A DNA stretch of 64,000 nt from UBA1563 sp041667115 (GTDB lineage: Bacteria; Bacteroidota; Ignavibacteria; Ignavibacteriales; Ignavibacteriaceae), in NCBI GenBank assembly GCA_041667115.1, contig JBAYFO010000003.1, positions 62,001-126,000 of the forward strand, written 5' to 3'. Position 1 is the stretch's first letter, and the number at the start of each line of letters is the position of its first letter. The position numbers and the translations under genes are program-made. Under the pieces are notes generated by a model, which saw only the letters and a program-made list of their open reading frames with translations, had not been told where the DNA came from and ran no database searches. Of the stretch, positions 41,680-51,103 are shown one piece after another.

Positions 41680-42006
41680 ATGATACTTAACAAAGAAGAC
41701 AGGCTACTAATACAAAGATTAAAAAAACTTCTCCATGAAGAGTTTCCCGGTCTTGTGGTTGACATAATTTGCTTTGGTTCCCGCATTACCAAACAAAATT
41801 ACGAAAGTGATTTTGACATCTTGCTTCTCACCAAAAAACCAATTTCATGGCAAAAAAAACGGGCAATAAAAAATTTTGTTTATGATTTTGGAATTACCGC
41901 TGATATTGTATTCGATCCCAAAATTTTCACAAAAAATGAATATGAAGTGAAATATTCTTTTTTGCCGTTCATTCATGAAGTTAGAGAAACAGGGGTTTCT
42001 GTATGA
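41680..42006 (+). CDS. MNT-type nucleotidyltransferase (antitoxin)
   Basis: 108 residues from ATG 41680. The minimal nucleotidyltransferase motif is CFGSRITKQNYESDFDILLL (Gly-Ser and Asp-x-Asp), and the later Asp is probably in GITADIVFDP. In HEPN/MNT toxin-antitoxin systems this enzyme neutralises the HEPN RNase by adding AMP groups to it. It overlaps the HEPN gene by 4 nt (ATGA). A longer frame back to 41548 would add a low-complexity Leu-rich stretch that is absent from the family and lies upstream of the candidate promoter, so it is not used. Confidence 0.87.
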   Translation: MILNKEDRLLIQRLKKLLHEEFPGLVVDIICFGSRITKQNYESDFDILLLTKKPISWQKKRAIKNFVYDFGITADIVFDPKIFTKNEYEVKYSFLPFIHEVRETGVSV

Positions 42007-42416
42007 AATTTGAAAAACACCAGGTTGATTTGATAAATTACAGAAGAGAAAAAGCATTTGAAACATTACGCCACATAGAAGTTCTTATCGACCAAAAAAT
42101 GCTAGCCATAGCAATGAATAGAATTTATTATGCCGGTTTTTATATAGTCAATGCTTTGTCGTTGCTGGATCAGCAAAATTTTTCTAAGCATCAAGGATTA
42201 ATTGGTTACTTTAATCGAACATATTTAAAAAACAATTTAATCAACAGAGATGTTGGCAAAATTCTTAACGATTCTTTTGAAAGAAGAAATGCTGCTGATT
42301 ATCATGATTATGTTTTTGTTAATAAAACTGAAGTTAAAACATATTTCAGGCAGATGAAAAAATTTGTTAAAATTGTTGATGACGTAATTAAAAAGAAATT
42401 GGATGCTTCTCTTTAG
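42003..42416 (+). CDS. HEPN domain protein (toxin)
   Basis: 137 residues, all helical. The HEPN catalytic pattern is ERRNAADYHDYVF near residue 100: Arg, five residues, His, with a Tyr two residues later that corresponds to the AMPylated Tyr of HepT-type toxins. RIYYAGFYIVNALSLL near 40 is the usual first-helix motif. It likely cleaves RNA unless modified by the MNT protein encoded just upstream. The pair lies between the S9 peptidase and prfA with no other accessory gene, a typical solitary TA insertion. It is AT-rich relative to its neighbours. Confidence 0.87.
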   Translation: MKFEKHQVDLINYRREKAFETLRHIEVLIDQKMLAIAMNRIYYAGFYIVNALSLLDQQNFSKHQGLIGYFNRTYLKNNLINRDVGKILNDSFERRNAADYHDYVFVNKTEVKTYFRQMKKFVKIVDDVIKKKLDASL

Positions 42417-42489
42417 TTTTTATGAATATTTTCTTTACTGAAAATGCTAAATCTCACTAAATTTTCACCGAATTAAAACTAAAACCTTC

Positions 42490-43569
42490 TTACTCCATTT
42501 CCGCTTGCAGTTTTTCGGTTCTATCCGCCATTTTAATTTGGTCGATGAGTTCGGTCAAATCGCCTTCCATGATGCCGGAAAGATTATAGAGCGTTAATCC
42601 GATTCGGTGATCGGTAATTCTGTTTTGGGGATAATTGTAAGTGCGAATCTTATCGCTTCTATCGCCGCTGCCAACCATTGATTTTCTTACCGCGGCAATT
42701 TCTTTATTTTGCTCGCGCTGTTTCATATCGAACAGACGGGCTTTCAAAACTTTCATCGCTTTTTGCCGGTTCTTTAATTGAGAACGTTCGTCCTGACACT
42801 GTACGACCAAACCAGAGGGCAAGTGAGTAATGCGGATAGCGGTCTCAACTTTATTTACATTCTGTCCGCCGGCGCCGCCGCTGCGGTAAACATCAATTTT
42901 TAATTCGCTTGGATTAATATCAACCTGAACATCTTCAACTTCCGGCAGAACCGCCACTGATGCGGCTGAAGTATGTACACGTCCGCTTGCTTCGGTTGCG
43001 GGAACGCGCTGCACACGATGAACACCGCTCTCAAATTTCAAATCTCCGAAGACGCTTGTCCCGGTTACGGAGAACACTACTTCTTTAATTCCACCGAGTC
43101 CGGCGGTATCATTAATGTCTATCAACTCAAGTTTCCAACCCCGGGTTTCGGCGTAACGGGAATACATTCTGAACAGATCGCCCGCAAAAAGAGCAGCTTC
43201 ATCTCCGCCGGTACCTGCACGGATCTCCACAATAACATCTTTGTCGTCGTTAGGGTCTTTTGGAAGAAGGAGCACTTTGATCTCGTCTTCCAATTTTTCT
43301 TTTTTGATTTTCAGATCATCTAATTCAGCTTCGGCAAGTTCTGCCAATTCTTTATCAGAACCGGAATCAATAATTTCTTTGTTCCCTTCAATGTCGGACA
43401 TGGTTTTAGAATATTCATCATAGACAGTAATGATCGGCGTAAGCTCGCTTCGCTCTTTACTAAGTGAAATTAATTTATCGGTGTTCTTTACATAATCGGG
43501 GTCAGAGAGGTGATCATTTATTCTATCATATTTCTCTTTTATTTTTCTCAACTTTTCGAGGAAATCCAT
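42490..43569 (-). CDS. prfA: Peptide chain release factor 1
   Basis: 359 residues. It recognises UAA and UAG. The GGQ loop is YRSGGAGGQNVNKVETA near residue 232, with the Gln that is normally methylated by PrmC. The stop-codon-reading tripeptide region lies near GVHRVQRVPATEASGRVHTS (PAT of RF1). Length and order of domains are normal. A TATATTTG -10 box lies about 26 bp upstream. No prmC (hemK) gene is adjacent, unlike many genomes. Confidence 0.97.
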   Translation of the reverse strand: MDFLEKLRKIKEKYDRINDHLSDPDYVKNTDKLISLSKERSELTPIITVYDEYSKTMSDIEGNKEIIDSGSDKELAELAEAELDDLKIKKEKLEDEIKVLLLPKDPNDDKDVIVEIRAGTGGDEAALFAGDLFRMYSRYAETRGWKLELIDINDTAGLGGIKEVVFSVTGTSVFGDLKFESGVHRVQRVPATEASGRVHTSAASVAVLPEVEDVQVDINPSELKIDVYRSGGAGGQNVNKVETAIRITHLPSGLVVQCQDERSQLKNRQKAMKVLKARLFDMKQREQNKEIAAVRKSMVGSGDRSDKIRTYNYPQNRITDHRIGLTLYNLSGIMEGDLTELIDQIKMADRTEKLQAEME

Positions 43570-43594
43570 ACAATCCTTTTGGTTTTTAACGATG

Positions 43595-43602
43595 CAAATA
43601 TA
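43595..43602 (-). promoter_or_regulatory. -10 box of prfA
   Basis: TATATTTG on the minus strand, 26 nt before the prfA ATG at 43569. No convincing -35 hexamer is visible at 16-18 nt. Confidence 0.35.
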
Positions 43603-43624
43603 GGGAATTTTGACCTATAGTTGG

Positions 43625-43746
43625 GTAAATTCCAAAGGTCAAAAATCAAATAACAACACCGGAAACTATTATTGTCGAATAATTACGTTTTGCTTTAGAA
43701 TTTGATTATTGGAATGGATTTGAAATTTGACTTTTGAGTTTTGCAA
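43625..43746. repeat. Pair of opposed heptamer arrays between prfA and the transporter
   Basis: Right array: TTTGAAA, TTTGACT, TTTGAGT, TTTGCAA (43719-43746). Left array around 43630-43650 reads CAAAGGT-CAAAAAT-CAAATAA, the opposite strand of the same kind of unit. About 70 bp of unrelated sequence lie between them. Confidence 0.65.
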
Positions 43747-43751
43747 TTTCA

Positions 43752-44393
43752 TCATTCATGGCATTCGCATTCGCCTTCCCAATTTTCTTTTCCTTCTTTG
43801 AAGAGATAATAAACGATCACAAGTCCCGCAATCGGATCGGCTTGCCAAAATCCCCAGAAATAATTTGCGGCTAAACCCGACAATAATGCAATTGAAAGAA
43901 ATGCGCATGCGAAAGTTTCTTTTGCGTCGGCAATAAGAGCGCGGCTGTTTAACTCTTTGCCGACCTTCATTTTTGCTTTTCCGAGTAACGGCATTATTAT
44001 TAAGGAGAGAATCGCTAAAATAATTCCACCGATTGATTCTTCCGGCGGTTTTCCATCCGCCAACGCCAAAACTGATTCTACAAGCACATACCCACCGAGT
44101 ACAAAAAATGTAACCGCAACAAATTTTTGTGCACGCACTTCAATTTTTTCTTCATGTTCTTTTGAGAGAGTTCTTCCTTTTGATAGCCGCCAGATTAAAA
44201 CTCCTCCGGAAAGTGATTCTACAATACTATCTAGACCGAAACCGATAAGGGCAACGCTTGAGGCAATGCCGCCCAAAAGAAGGGCGGCAATAGCTTCAAG
44301 AATATTATATCCTACGGTAAAATATTCTAACCGCAGTCCTTTTTTATATAAGCGATCGGACGTTAGTGAATTTTCGATACTGTTATCAAGCAT
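43752..44393 (-). CDS. Cation transporter, CDF/ZT-dimer-like membrane domain
   Basis: 213 residues, six transmembrane helices. GFGLDSIVESLSGGVLIWRL near residue 50 places an Asp in the position of the metal-binding Asp of CDF proteins, and NSRALIADAKETFACAFLSIALL near 145 carries the second Asp site. The C-terminal cytoplasmic dimerisation domain is missing; instead the protein ends EGECECHE, a possible metal-binding tail. It is likely a divalent-cation exporter of a short type. It overlaps the preceding aldo/keto reductase gene by 8 nt, so they share a transcript. Confidence 0.85.
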   Translation of the reverse strand: MLDNSIENSLTSDRLYKKGLRLEYFTVGYNILEAIAALLLGGIASSVALIGFGLDSIVESLSGGVLIWRLSKGRTLSKEHEEKIEVRAQKFVAVTFFVLGGYVLVESVLALADGKPPEESIGGIILAILSLIIMPLLGKAKMKVGKELNSRALIADAKETFACAFLSIALLSGLAANYFWGFWQADPIAGLVIVYYLFKEGKENWEGECECHE

Positions 44394-45354
44394 AAAAATT
44401 CCTAATCCAGCGATGCGCTTTTATTTTTTCCAATGCCGATTGAGAAAGTTTTCCTTTTTCGACTGCTTTGCAATTTGCTAAAAGATTTTTTTCACTTCTC
44501 ATTCCGGGAATTACGGATGTAACGGCATTAAAGCTTGTAATATAGCGTAACGCTGCCTCCGCAATATTTTCGGTTTCGTCTTTAACATCCTCATTAATCT
44601 TTAACACACGTTCGTAGACTTCTTTTTTGCGGTTTCCTCCAAAATATTGATTTCTAAAATCTTCTTTCGGAAAGATTGTGTCAGGAGTAATGTTTCCGGT
44701 CAAGCTTCCTTCGTCAAATGGAACGCGTGCAAGAATTGCAATATTATTTTCTTCACAGAAAGAAAATAGTTGATCTGTTGGAGATTGATCAAATATATTA
44801 AAGATAACTTGAAAGCTATCGATCAACCCTGTCTTTCCGGCTTCAATACCATTCCACGGTTGATGATCGTTGATAGAAATTCCGAAGAAGCGAACTTTTC
44901 CCTCTTTCTTTAATTGATAGATCGCCTCTTTCCATTCATCTTCCTGAGCCCATTTATCATTCCAGACATGAAACTGTTGAAGATCAAGGTAATCGCGCTT
45001 CAAATTGCGCAGACTTTTTTCCGTCATTTCAATGATATGCTCTTTCGGAAAGCTGTCGGAAAATTTTGACGAGTCACTCGCGGGCCATTCATATTTTTTA
45101 GAAGGAATTTTAGAAGCGACAAACAAATGCTTCCCCGATTCCTTTTCTACTTCACCAACGAGTTGTTCGCTGTGTCCCATACCGTAAACGTAGGCGGTAT
45201 CGAACAACGTAACGCCTTGTTCAACGGCTTTGTGTAAAGCTTTTTTAGATTCGCTATCCTCGGCACCAATCCACATTGATTTTCCAATTCCCCAACAGCC
45301 AAATCCAAGAAGTGAAACTTGTTCATCCGACCGCGCAAAATTTTTATAAATCAT
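44386..45354 (-). CDS. Aldo/keto reductase (second copy type)
   Basis: 322 residues. LGFGCWGIGKSM begins the barrel, LFDTAYVYGMGHSEQLVGEV contains the Asp and Tyr, FVASKIP the Lys and QQFHVWND the His, although the last is shifted compared with classic AKRs. The C-terminal SVIPGMRSEKNLLANCKAV binds NADP. It differs clearly from the copy at 38211-39197 and belongs to the YdhF/YccK-like uncharacterised group. It is cotranscribed with the short cation transporter; the functional link is unclear. Confidence 0.9.
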   Translation of the reverse strand: MIYKNFARSDEQVSLLGFGCWGIGKSMWIGAEDSESKKALHKAVEQGVTLFDTAYVYGMGHSEQLVGEVEKESGKHLFVASKIPSKKYEWPASDSSKFSDSFPKEHIIEMTEKSLRNLKRDYLDLQQFHVWNDKWAQEDEWKEAIYQLKKEGKVRFFGISINDHQPWNGIEAGKTGLIDSFQVIFNIFDQSPTDQLFSFCEENNIAILARVPFDEGSLTGNITPDTIFPKEDFRNQYFGGNRKKEVYERVLKINEDVKDETENIAEAALRYITSFNAVTSVIPGMRSEKNLLANCKAVEKGKLSQSALEKIKAHRWIRNFYA

Positions 45355-45467
45355 TTTTATCTCCTCATATTTTCTTTATTTTTTACCGCTTAAAATAGAA
45401 CTTTTTCTATTGAAGTTGAACAGGAAAAATGGGAATTATTTGATCCAAACTTATGTTTTAGCTAATT

Positions 45468-46394
45468 ATGAAACGAAGAACTTTTGTAAGAAGAACATTT
45501 AAATTATCCTTAGGAGCTTTTTTATTTTCTCCCCTGATGAAAAAGTTTGAGGCTTCGGCAGCAAAGTCGGCATGCAAACCTCAACCCGAACTCTGGAAAG
45601 AAGACGAAATAAATATTGCCTGGCTCGGGCATTCAACCATCCTCTTAAATTTTTACGGGAAAATAATTCTTACAGATCCTGTTCTGCTTGAACGTATCGG
45701 AGTTTATTTTCTTGGAATTACTTACGGTCCTTCGCGGTTCACCGCACCTGCTTTAACCGTTGATGAAATACCAAAACCGGATTTGCTTCTTCTTTCACAC
45801 GCACATATGGATCACATGGATTATCAAACTTTAATGCTTCTCTCTGAAAGATTTCCAAATCAAATTGATTGCCTTACCGCTTTTAACACTTCTGATGTTA
45901 TTGACGATTTAAAGTGGAAATCTCTTAAAGAAATTGATTGGACTGAAACGACTGAGATTAATGAAATAAAAATCAAAGCAGTTGAGACAAAACATTTTGG
46001 TTGGCGATTCCCATGGGAACGAGACCGCTCGAAAGGGTTCATGCAAAACGGAAGAAGTTATAACGCTTATATTCTTGAAAGAAACGGAATAAAAATTTTG
46101 TTCGGCGGCGATACTGCTTTAACCGATAAATTTAAGAAAACAAATGAATCGGTTGACATTGCAATAATGCCGATTGGAGCATATAACCCTTGGCGCTTCA
46201 ATCATTGCACGCCGGAAGAAGCGCTACAAATGGCAAAAGAGTTGAAAGCAAAAATCTTTATTCCGATCCATACAAATACTTTTAAACAAGGCATCGAGCC
46301 CATCGAAGAACCGCTTAACCGGCTTACAGACGGATATAAAAATTTTGGAATGACTTTAGGACTCAAGCAAATTGGAGAAACGTTCACACTCTAA
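45468..46394 (+). CDS. MBL-fold metallo-hydrolase with Tat-like signal
   Basis: 308 residues. The N-terminus RRTFVRRTFKLSLGAFLF looks like a twin-arginine signal, so a folded metal enzyme may be exported to the periplasm. The core is a UlaG/NAPE-PLD-like beta-lactamase fold: AWLGHSTILLNFYGKIILTDP, metal motif SHAHMDHMDY near residue 108, LFGGDTALTDKF and the last ligand in PIHTNTF. Relatives hydrolyse phosphodiesters or lactones. The gene is monocistronic and convergent with ssnA (6 nt between stops), so it is probably unrelated to the purine cluster. Confidence 0.9.
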   Translation: MKRRTFVRRTFKLSLGAFLFSPLMKKFEASAAKSACKPQPELWKEDEINIAWLGHSTILLNFYGKIILTDPVLLERIGVYFLGITYGPSRFTAPALTVDEIPKPDLLLLSHAHMDHMDYQTLMLLSERFPNQIDCLTAFNTSDVIDDLKWKSLKEIDWTETTEINEIKIKAVETKHFGWRFPWERDRSKGFMQNGRSYNAYILERNGIKILFGGDTALTDKFKKTNESVDIAIMPIGAYNPWRFNHCTPEEALQMAKELKAKIFIPIHTNTFKQGIEPIEEPLNRLTDGYKNFGMTLGLKQIGETFTL

Positions 46395-46400
46395 TGTGTA

Positions 46401-47723
46401 TCACTTAATTGCATTCATTTTACTCCAGAGTTTTTTTGCCGCCTTTTGTGCTTCCTTATAAATACCGGAAGTGTCAAACGCAAAAGCTCTTTCTTCATAA
46501 ACAATCTTTCCATTTACAATCACTGTTTCGACATCGCGTGAAGAAAAACCGAAAAGAAAATGTCCGGCAAGATTTTCGCTTTGCAACGGCGTTGGCGTTT
46601 GATAATCAAGGATAACAACATCACCCGCGTATCCTTCTTCAATTTTTCCGAAGGAATAATTAAAATATCGGTTAAGAATTTCATTCCCGTTTTGCAATAT
46701 TTTCATAAAATCGGAATAAGAGAGTTTCCCTTTTGCTTCCTGATTTTTGAAGAAAGCAAATTTTGTTTCTTCAAACATGTTTGCGCCGATGCCGTCGGTT
46801 CCGATTCCAAGGTTCTTTACTTGATGAAGTCTGTTCATATACCCGACACTATTGTTCATATTTGATCGTGGATTGTGAACAAGGAAAGCATCGTGCCGGT
46901 TGAGAATTTCCAGATCATTATTTGTAAGGTGAACGCCATGCACAAGAATAGCTTTTTCATTTAACAAAGTATTCTCTTCCAGCCGTTCAAGAATATCTTT
47001 TCCATAGTGATGGTGTGAAAAAGAAGAATCATATTCATCTTCAGCAACGTGCAAATGAATTCCGCTTTTAGTTGCAGAAACAACTTCCGCCATAAGCTGA
47101 AGAGCCTTGTCATCCAAAGTAAACGGCGCATGCCCGCCAATTGCCGATTCAATTAAATGTAATTTGCCCTCAATTTTTTCGTTTTGAATTTTCTGTGTGA
47201 ATTGAGCCGACTCTTCAATTCCATCATGCAAACCTTTTGCACCATTTCTGTCGGTAATTTCATACGCAAGAATTCCACGCAGTCCGACTTGCTCAAAACT
47301 TTTTTGAAGAATCGAGAGGGAACCCTTTATAAAAGAAGGCGACGCGTGATGATCAACAACAGAAGTTGTTCCGCATTTTATCGCTTCCAATGCGCCAATA
47401 ATTCCACTGTAGTAAAGCGATTCTTCGTCGAGCGCGCGGTCCAACCGCCACCACAAATTTTTAAGAATGCTGATAAAATCTGTGGAAGGTTGAATGTCCG
47501 CAAGAATCCCTCTTGCAAGTGCAGAATAAAAGTGATTATGCGCGCAGACAATTCCCGGTGCAACAATTTTATGAGAAGCATCAATAATTTTGTCAGCCTT
47601 GTAGTTCGCCGCAATATTTTTTCCAACTGCTTTGACGAATTCATTTTCAATTACAACATCTACTCCGCTTGTTATCTGCGCCGGATAGAATTGAATAACG
47701 GTTGCGTTTTTTAGTATGATCAT
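46401..47723 (-). CDS. ssnA: Putative aminohydrolase SsnA
   Basis: 440 residues, amidohydrolase superfamily (Atz/Trz type). The metal-binding pair is in APGIVCAHNHFYSALARG, further ligands in HLHVAEDEYD and ILVHGVHLT, and the Asp in GIGTDGIGANMFEETKFA. SsnA is a marker of selenium-linked purine and heterocycle degradation clusters, next to ygfK as in E. coli and anaerobic gut bacteria. It probably deaminates or opens a purine-derived ring. It starts 14 nt after the ygfK stop and is cotranscribed with it. Confidence 0.93.
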   Translation of the reverse strand: MIILKNATVIQFYPAQITSGVDVVIENEFVKAVGKNIAANYKADKIIDASHKIVAPGIVCAHNHFYSALARGILADIQPSTDFISILKNLWWRLDRALDEESLYYSGIIGALEAIKCGTTSVVDHHASPSFIKGSLSILQKSFEQVGLRGILAYEITDRNGAKGLHDGIEESAQFTQKIQNEKIEGKLHLIESAIGGHAPFTLDDKALQLMAEVVSATKSGIHLHVAEDEYDSSFSHHHYGKDILERLEENTLLNEKAILVHGVHLTNNDLEILNRHDAFLVHNPRSNMNNSVGYMNRLHQVKNLGIGTDGIGANMFEETKFAFFKNQEAKGKLSYSDFMKILQNGNEILNRYFNYSFGKIEEGYAGDVVILDYQTPTPLQSENLAGHFLFGFSSRDVETVIVNGKIVYEERAFAFDTSGIYKEAQKAAKKLWSKMNAIK

Positions 47724-47737
47724 TTTGCCGCCATGTT

Positions 47738-50700
47738 TTATAAAAATAAGTAACGATAATTTTTAAATGCTTCTGAAATTAACATTGCCTCGGAATCATC
47801 AACATCTCCGCGATGAGTTATAACGCTATAGTCTTGAGGATCAATTTCAATTTCTGAAATCGAAATATTTTTTTTAACAAGGAAAAAAGCCGTTCCATGG
47901 TATTTCAATAAATAAAATCCGTCGTTCTTACTTTCGCGCATTTCTTTTTCACTCCAGAACAAAGTCATTTTATCTTTGTACGGTGCACCGATGTGTGGGC
48001 AGAAAGTTTCGCAATTGCCGCAGTCGTTACACATTCCATCAATATGTAAAATCTGGAACGCATCTTTGAATCCATCGATCTTAATAGTAACATTTGCGCG
48101 GTTTGGGCAGACATCGACACATTTATTGCAAATAAAACTGCAACTCAAGCAGCGGCTGGCTTCGTGTTGGGACTCCCTATTTATTCCTTCGATAATTCCT
48201 TTTTTTGCGCTAACGTCTCCAAACAAAATAGAACTATTGAAAAGTTGAGAAAAATTATTTGAAAAGGAAAGAGACGCTTTTTCTTTTTTAAGAATGGCTT
48301 CTGCGGCTTTTTTTCCATCTGCAATTGATTCCACAACTGTTGAAGGACCACGGTAAGCATCGCCGCCGATAAAAACATTTTCCAGATTGGTCTCATTTGA
48401 TGTTTTATCGATTAGAATATTTTTCCTCTGGTCGAAAGCAATGTTGTTGTCGGACAAAATATCGTAATCAACACTTTCTCCTATTGCGGAAATAACGGTG
48501 TCAATCTCCAGTTCTACAAATTCATTTTCAATCGGAGTTACTCCTCTTCGCCCATCTTTTCCAACTTCGTCCAACTTCATTTTTTGGCATTTTAATATGT
48601 TGCCGTTGTGTGAAACCGGAAGGAGAAGTTCCTGAAAAATTACTCCATCCTCTAACGCTGCATCAAGTTCTTCTTTATCCGCGGGCATAAATTCCTTTGT
48701 GCGTCGGTAGACGATGTGAACTTTCTCTACACCATCAATGCGTTTGGAAGCGCGTGCAGCATCCATTGCAGAGTTTCCTCCACCGATGACAGCTACGCTT
48801 TTGCCAAGTTCGATTTTTTCTTTGTTGTTATAATGCCATAAAAATTCTATCGCATTTAGGATGTCCTCGTTTTCTCCTTCCAATTGTATTGGATTGGATT
48901 TCGTAGCGCCTATCCCTACAAAAATATATTTGTATCCTTCAGCTTTTAATTTTTCGATCGAGAATTTTTCATCCGTTCCGAATTGAAATTTTACACCGTG
49001 CTTCTTTATGAATTCGATGTCGGCGTCAATAGCGGTTTGGGGCAAGCGGAAATCGGGGATAACGTTTTGGACTGTTCCGCCGGCTCGCGTGCTTTTTTCA
49101 AAGATGGTTACATCTAGTCCGGCTTTTGCAAGAAAGAACGCGCATGCTAATCCAGCTGGTCCCGCGCCAACAACCGCGGCTTTGCTTTCTCCAAGCTTAT
49201 CGGCGGAGGATATTTTCTTAAAATATTCATCGTACCCGAACTGCGCGGCGATCTTTTTCATTTCTCTAATTTTTACCGGATCGTCATAATCCCAACGTGT
49301 ACATTTGGTTTGACATTGATGATCGCAAATGTACCCGGTAATGAATGGGAGCGGATTTTTTGAAACGATTACTTCAAACGCCTCATTATATTTTCCTTCT
49401 TCAACCAAACGGATGTATGCAGCCACATCTTGATGGATCGGGCAGGCTTCTTCACACGGTGCAACGTAGCAATCAAACATTTCTAACTTTGTTGGAATTT
49501 TTACCGTGCTGATTTCTCTTTTTTCTTTCTTGTAATTCATATCAATTAATGAATTATCCGCCAGTGTTTTAATTTTATCAACATCAATTTTTTTATCAAA
49601 CGAATTATTCTTTTCGACTTTTTCTGCCATTTGGAATAATCGTCCATAACCGCCGGGTTTTAACAGATCAGTAACAAGCGTAACCGGAGAAATTCCGCAG
49701 TCAACAATCTCTTGAACATTATTTATTGTAGCACCGCCGGAAAAAGACATTGATAATTCACCATGAAATTCTCCAACGAGTAAACGTGCAACATTTATGG
49801 TTAACGGAAAAAGCGATCGCCCCGACATATACATATCGTCACCGTTAAGGACTTTCTTTTTGTTCTTCACTCCAAGGGTATTAGAAAGTTTAACACCAAA
49901 GTCTTTCTTCTGTTCTTTGGCAAAGTTTTGCAATCGTTTTAACATTGGAACGGCGTCGGCAAAACTAATGTCGTGTTCAAAAGAGGCACGATCTAAATCT
50001 ATGTAATGAAATCCAAGTTGATGAAGAATAGAAGTCACTTTTTCATAACCGAGAAGCGTAGGATTTAATTTAACATACGTGTGAAGACCTTTTTCTTTAA
50101 TAAGATACTTTGCTATTGCTTCAATTTCTGCGGGAGGACAGCCGTGCATTGTTGAGAGCGTTACCGATTGCGAGATGTTCGGCGAAATATTTTGGAGATC
50201 GCTTATCATTTTTTCAAAATTGATTTCACGATTAATTGACTGTTTCAGTATTTGACGAACATTTTCATCATTCAACTTTGCAGTCAATTCATCTTTATAT
50301 TGAAGAAACTTTTCGTCCCTTGATGAATCTTTTAAATCCTCAATAAAATTATTCATGCGTTCGGTTTTAATCCCTTCAAGATTATACCCAACACTCATGT
50401 TAAACACAAATCCCCTTTCTTCACTTTTGGAAAAACCGAACAATTCTTTTAAGACGGGCAAAAGAAACCAGGCTTTTAAATATTCATCGTACGATTGTTC
50501 CAATTTTAATTCTTGCGACCACTCAACGTTGTAGCCTTCGTCTTGCATATCAATACATGGTTTATCCACCTTTAGTTCATCAAGGATTTGCACGGTTTTT
50601 AATTCAAAAAATCTTCCGCCAACTAAATAAGAGGTAATAATATTTTGTGTTAACTGCGTATGCGGACCAGCGGCAGGACCAAGGGGCAACTCCAACTTGT

Positions 50701-50845
50701 TATTAAAAATCGTTGTGTGCGAGTTGTCTTTTTTATAAAAAAAGTTCGATTGAGGAATTCCAAAAATTGTTTTTTCGTTTTTGAACTCTGTAACCATCCA
50801 CTCAAAAAGTTGGTTGAGAGGAATGGGCGTCATTTGGTCCGACAT
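47738..50845 (-). CDS. ygfK: Putative selenate reductase / purine-cluster flavoprotein YgfK
   Basis: 1035 residues. The N-terminal third is a dihydropyrimidine-dehydrogenase-like flavin barrel (TLSTMHGCPPAEIEAIAKYL). The middle begins with an Fe-S segment YVAPCEEACPIHQDVAAYIRL followed by two Rossmann folds, VVGAGPAGLACAFFLAKAG (FAD) and AVIGGGNSAMDAARAS (NAD(P)H), as in GltD. The C-terminus has two ferredoxin-like clusters, CLSCSFICNKCVDVCPNRAN and CNDCGNCETFCPH. It moves electrons between NAD(P)H and a substrate; recent work on gut bacteria assigns it to anaerobic purine breakdown (recollection). AAGGA lies 8 nt before the ATG. It is divergent from ygeY. Confidence 0.94.
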   Translation of the reverse strand: MSDQMTPIPLNQLFEWMVTEFKNEKTIFGIPQSNFFYKKDNSHTTIFNNKLELPLGPAAGPHTQLTQNIITSYLVGGRFFELKTVQILDELKVDKPCIDMQDEGYNVEWSQELKLEQSYDEYLKAWFLLPVLKELFGFSKSEERGFVFNMSVGYNLEGIKTERMNNFIEDLKDSSRDEKFLQYKDELTAKLNDENVRQILKQSINREINFEKMISDLQNISPNISQSVTLSTMHGCPPAEIEAIAKYLIKEKGLHTYVKLNPTLLGYEKVTSILHQLGFHYIDLDRASFEHDISFADAVPMLKRLQNFAKEQKKDFGVKLSNTLGVKNKKKVLNGDDMYMSGRSLFPLTINVARLLVGEFHGELSMSFSGGATINNVQEIVDCGISPVTLVTDLLKPGGYGRLFQMAEKVEKNNSFDKKIDVDKIKTLADNSLIDMNYKKEKREISTVKIPTKLEMFDCYVAPCEEACPIHQDVAAYIRLVEEGKYNEAFEVIVSKNPLPFITGYICDHQCQTKCTRWDYDDPVKIREMKKIAAQFGYDEYFKKISSADKLGESKAAVVGAGPAGLACAFFLAKAGLDVTIFEKSTRAGGTVQNVIPDFRLPQTAIDADIEFIKKHGVKFQFGTDEKFSIEKLKAEGYKYIFVGIGATKSNPIQLEGENEDILNAIEFLWHYNNKEKIELGKSVAVIGGGNSAMDAARASKRIDGVEKVHIVYRRTKEFMPADKEELDAALEDGVIFQELLLPVSHNGNILKCQKMKLDEVGKDGRRGVTPIENEFVELEIDTVISAIGESVDYDILSDNNIAFDQRKNILIDKTSNETNLENVFIGGDAYRGPSTVVESIADGKKAAEAILKKEKASLSFSNNFSQLFNSSILFGDVSAKKGIIEGINRESQHEASRCLSCSFICNKCVDVCPNRANVTIKIDGFKDAFQILHIDGMCNDCGNCETFCPHIGAPYKDKMTLFWSEKEMRESKNDGFYLLKYHGTAFFLVKKNISISEIEIDPQDYSVITHRGDVDDSEAMLISEAFKNYRYLFL

Positions 50846-50932
50846 ACTGTTTTTCCTTCAGAAAATTAGATCAATGAGAATTAGCGGGAGAAATCATCTT
50901 TGTCCCTTAGATTTTTCGTTTCAAAATTAATC

Positions 50933-50983
50933 AGAATATTCTAAACAATCCCTATAAATATTCTAAGAGAATTTGTAAGTTTG
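50933..50983. promoter_or_regulatory. Divergent control region of ygfK and ygeY with repeated AATATTCTAA
   Basis: AATATTCTAA occurs at 50935-50944 and 50957-50966 (22 bp apart, about two helical turns); the first lies in a perfect palindrome AGAATATTCT (50933-50942). A TAAGTTTG -10 box faces ygeY at 50976-50983, and a TAATTTTG box faces ygfK (50929-50922). The repeats are candidate operators shared by both transcripts. Confidence 0.5.
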
Positions 50984-51103
50984 TAGTCCAATTATGAAAA
51001 GTTACTTTTTAGTGCAACTAGTAAAACAATATGACCGCCCACATCTACGGCTGACATTCTCGCCATGCCGCAACGCAAATCACAATTAAAAACGGGAAAC
51101 AAC

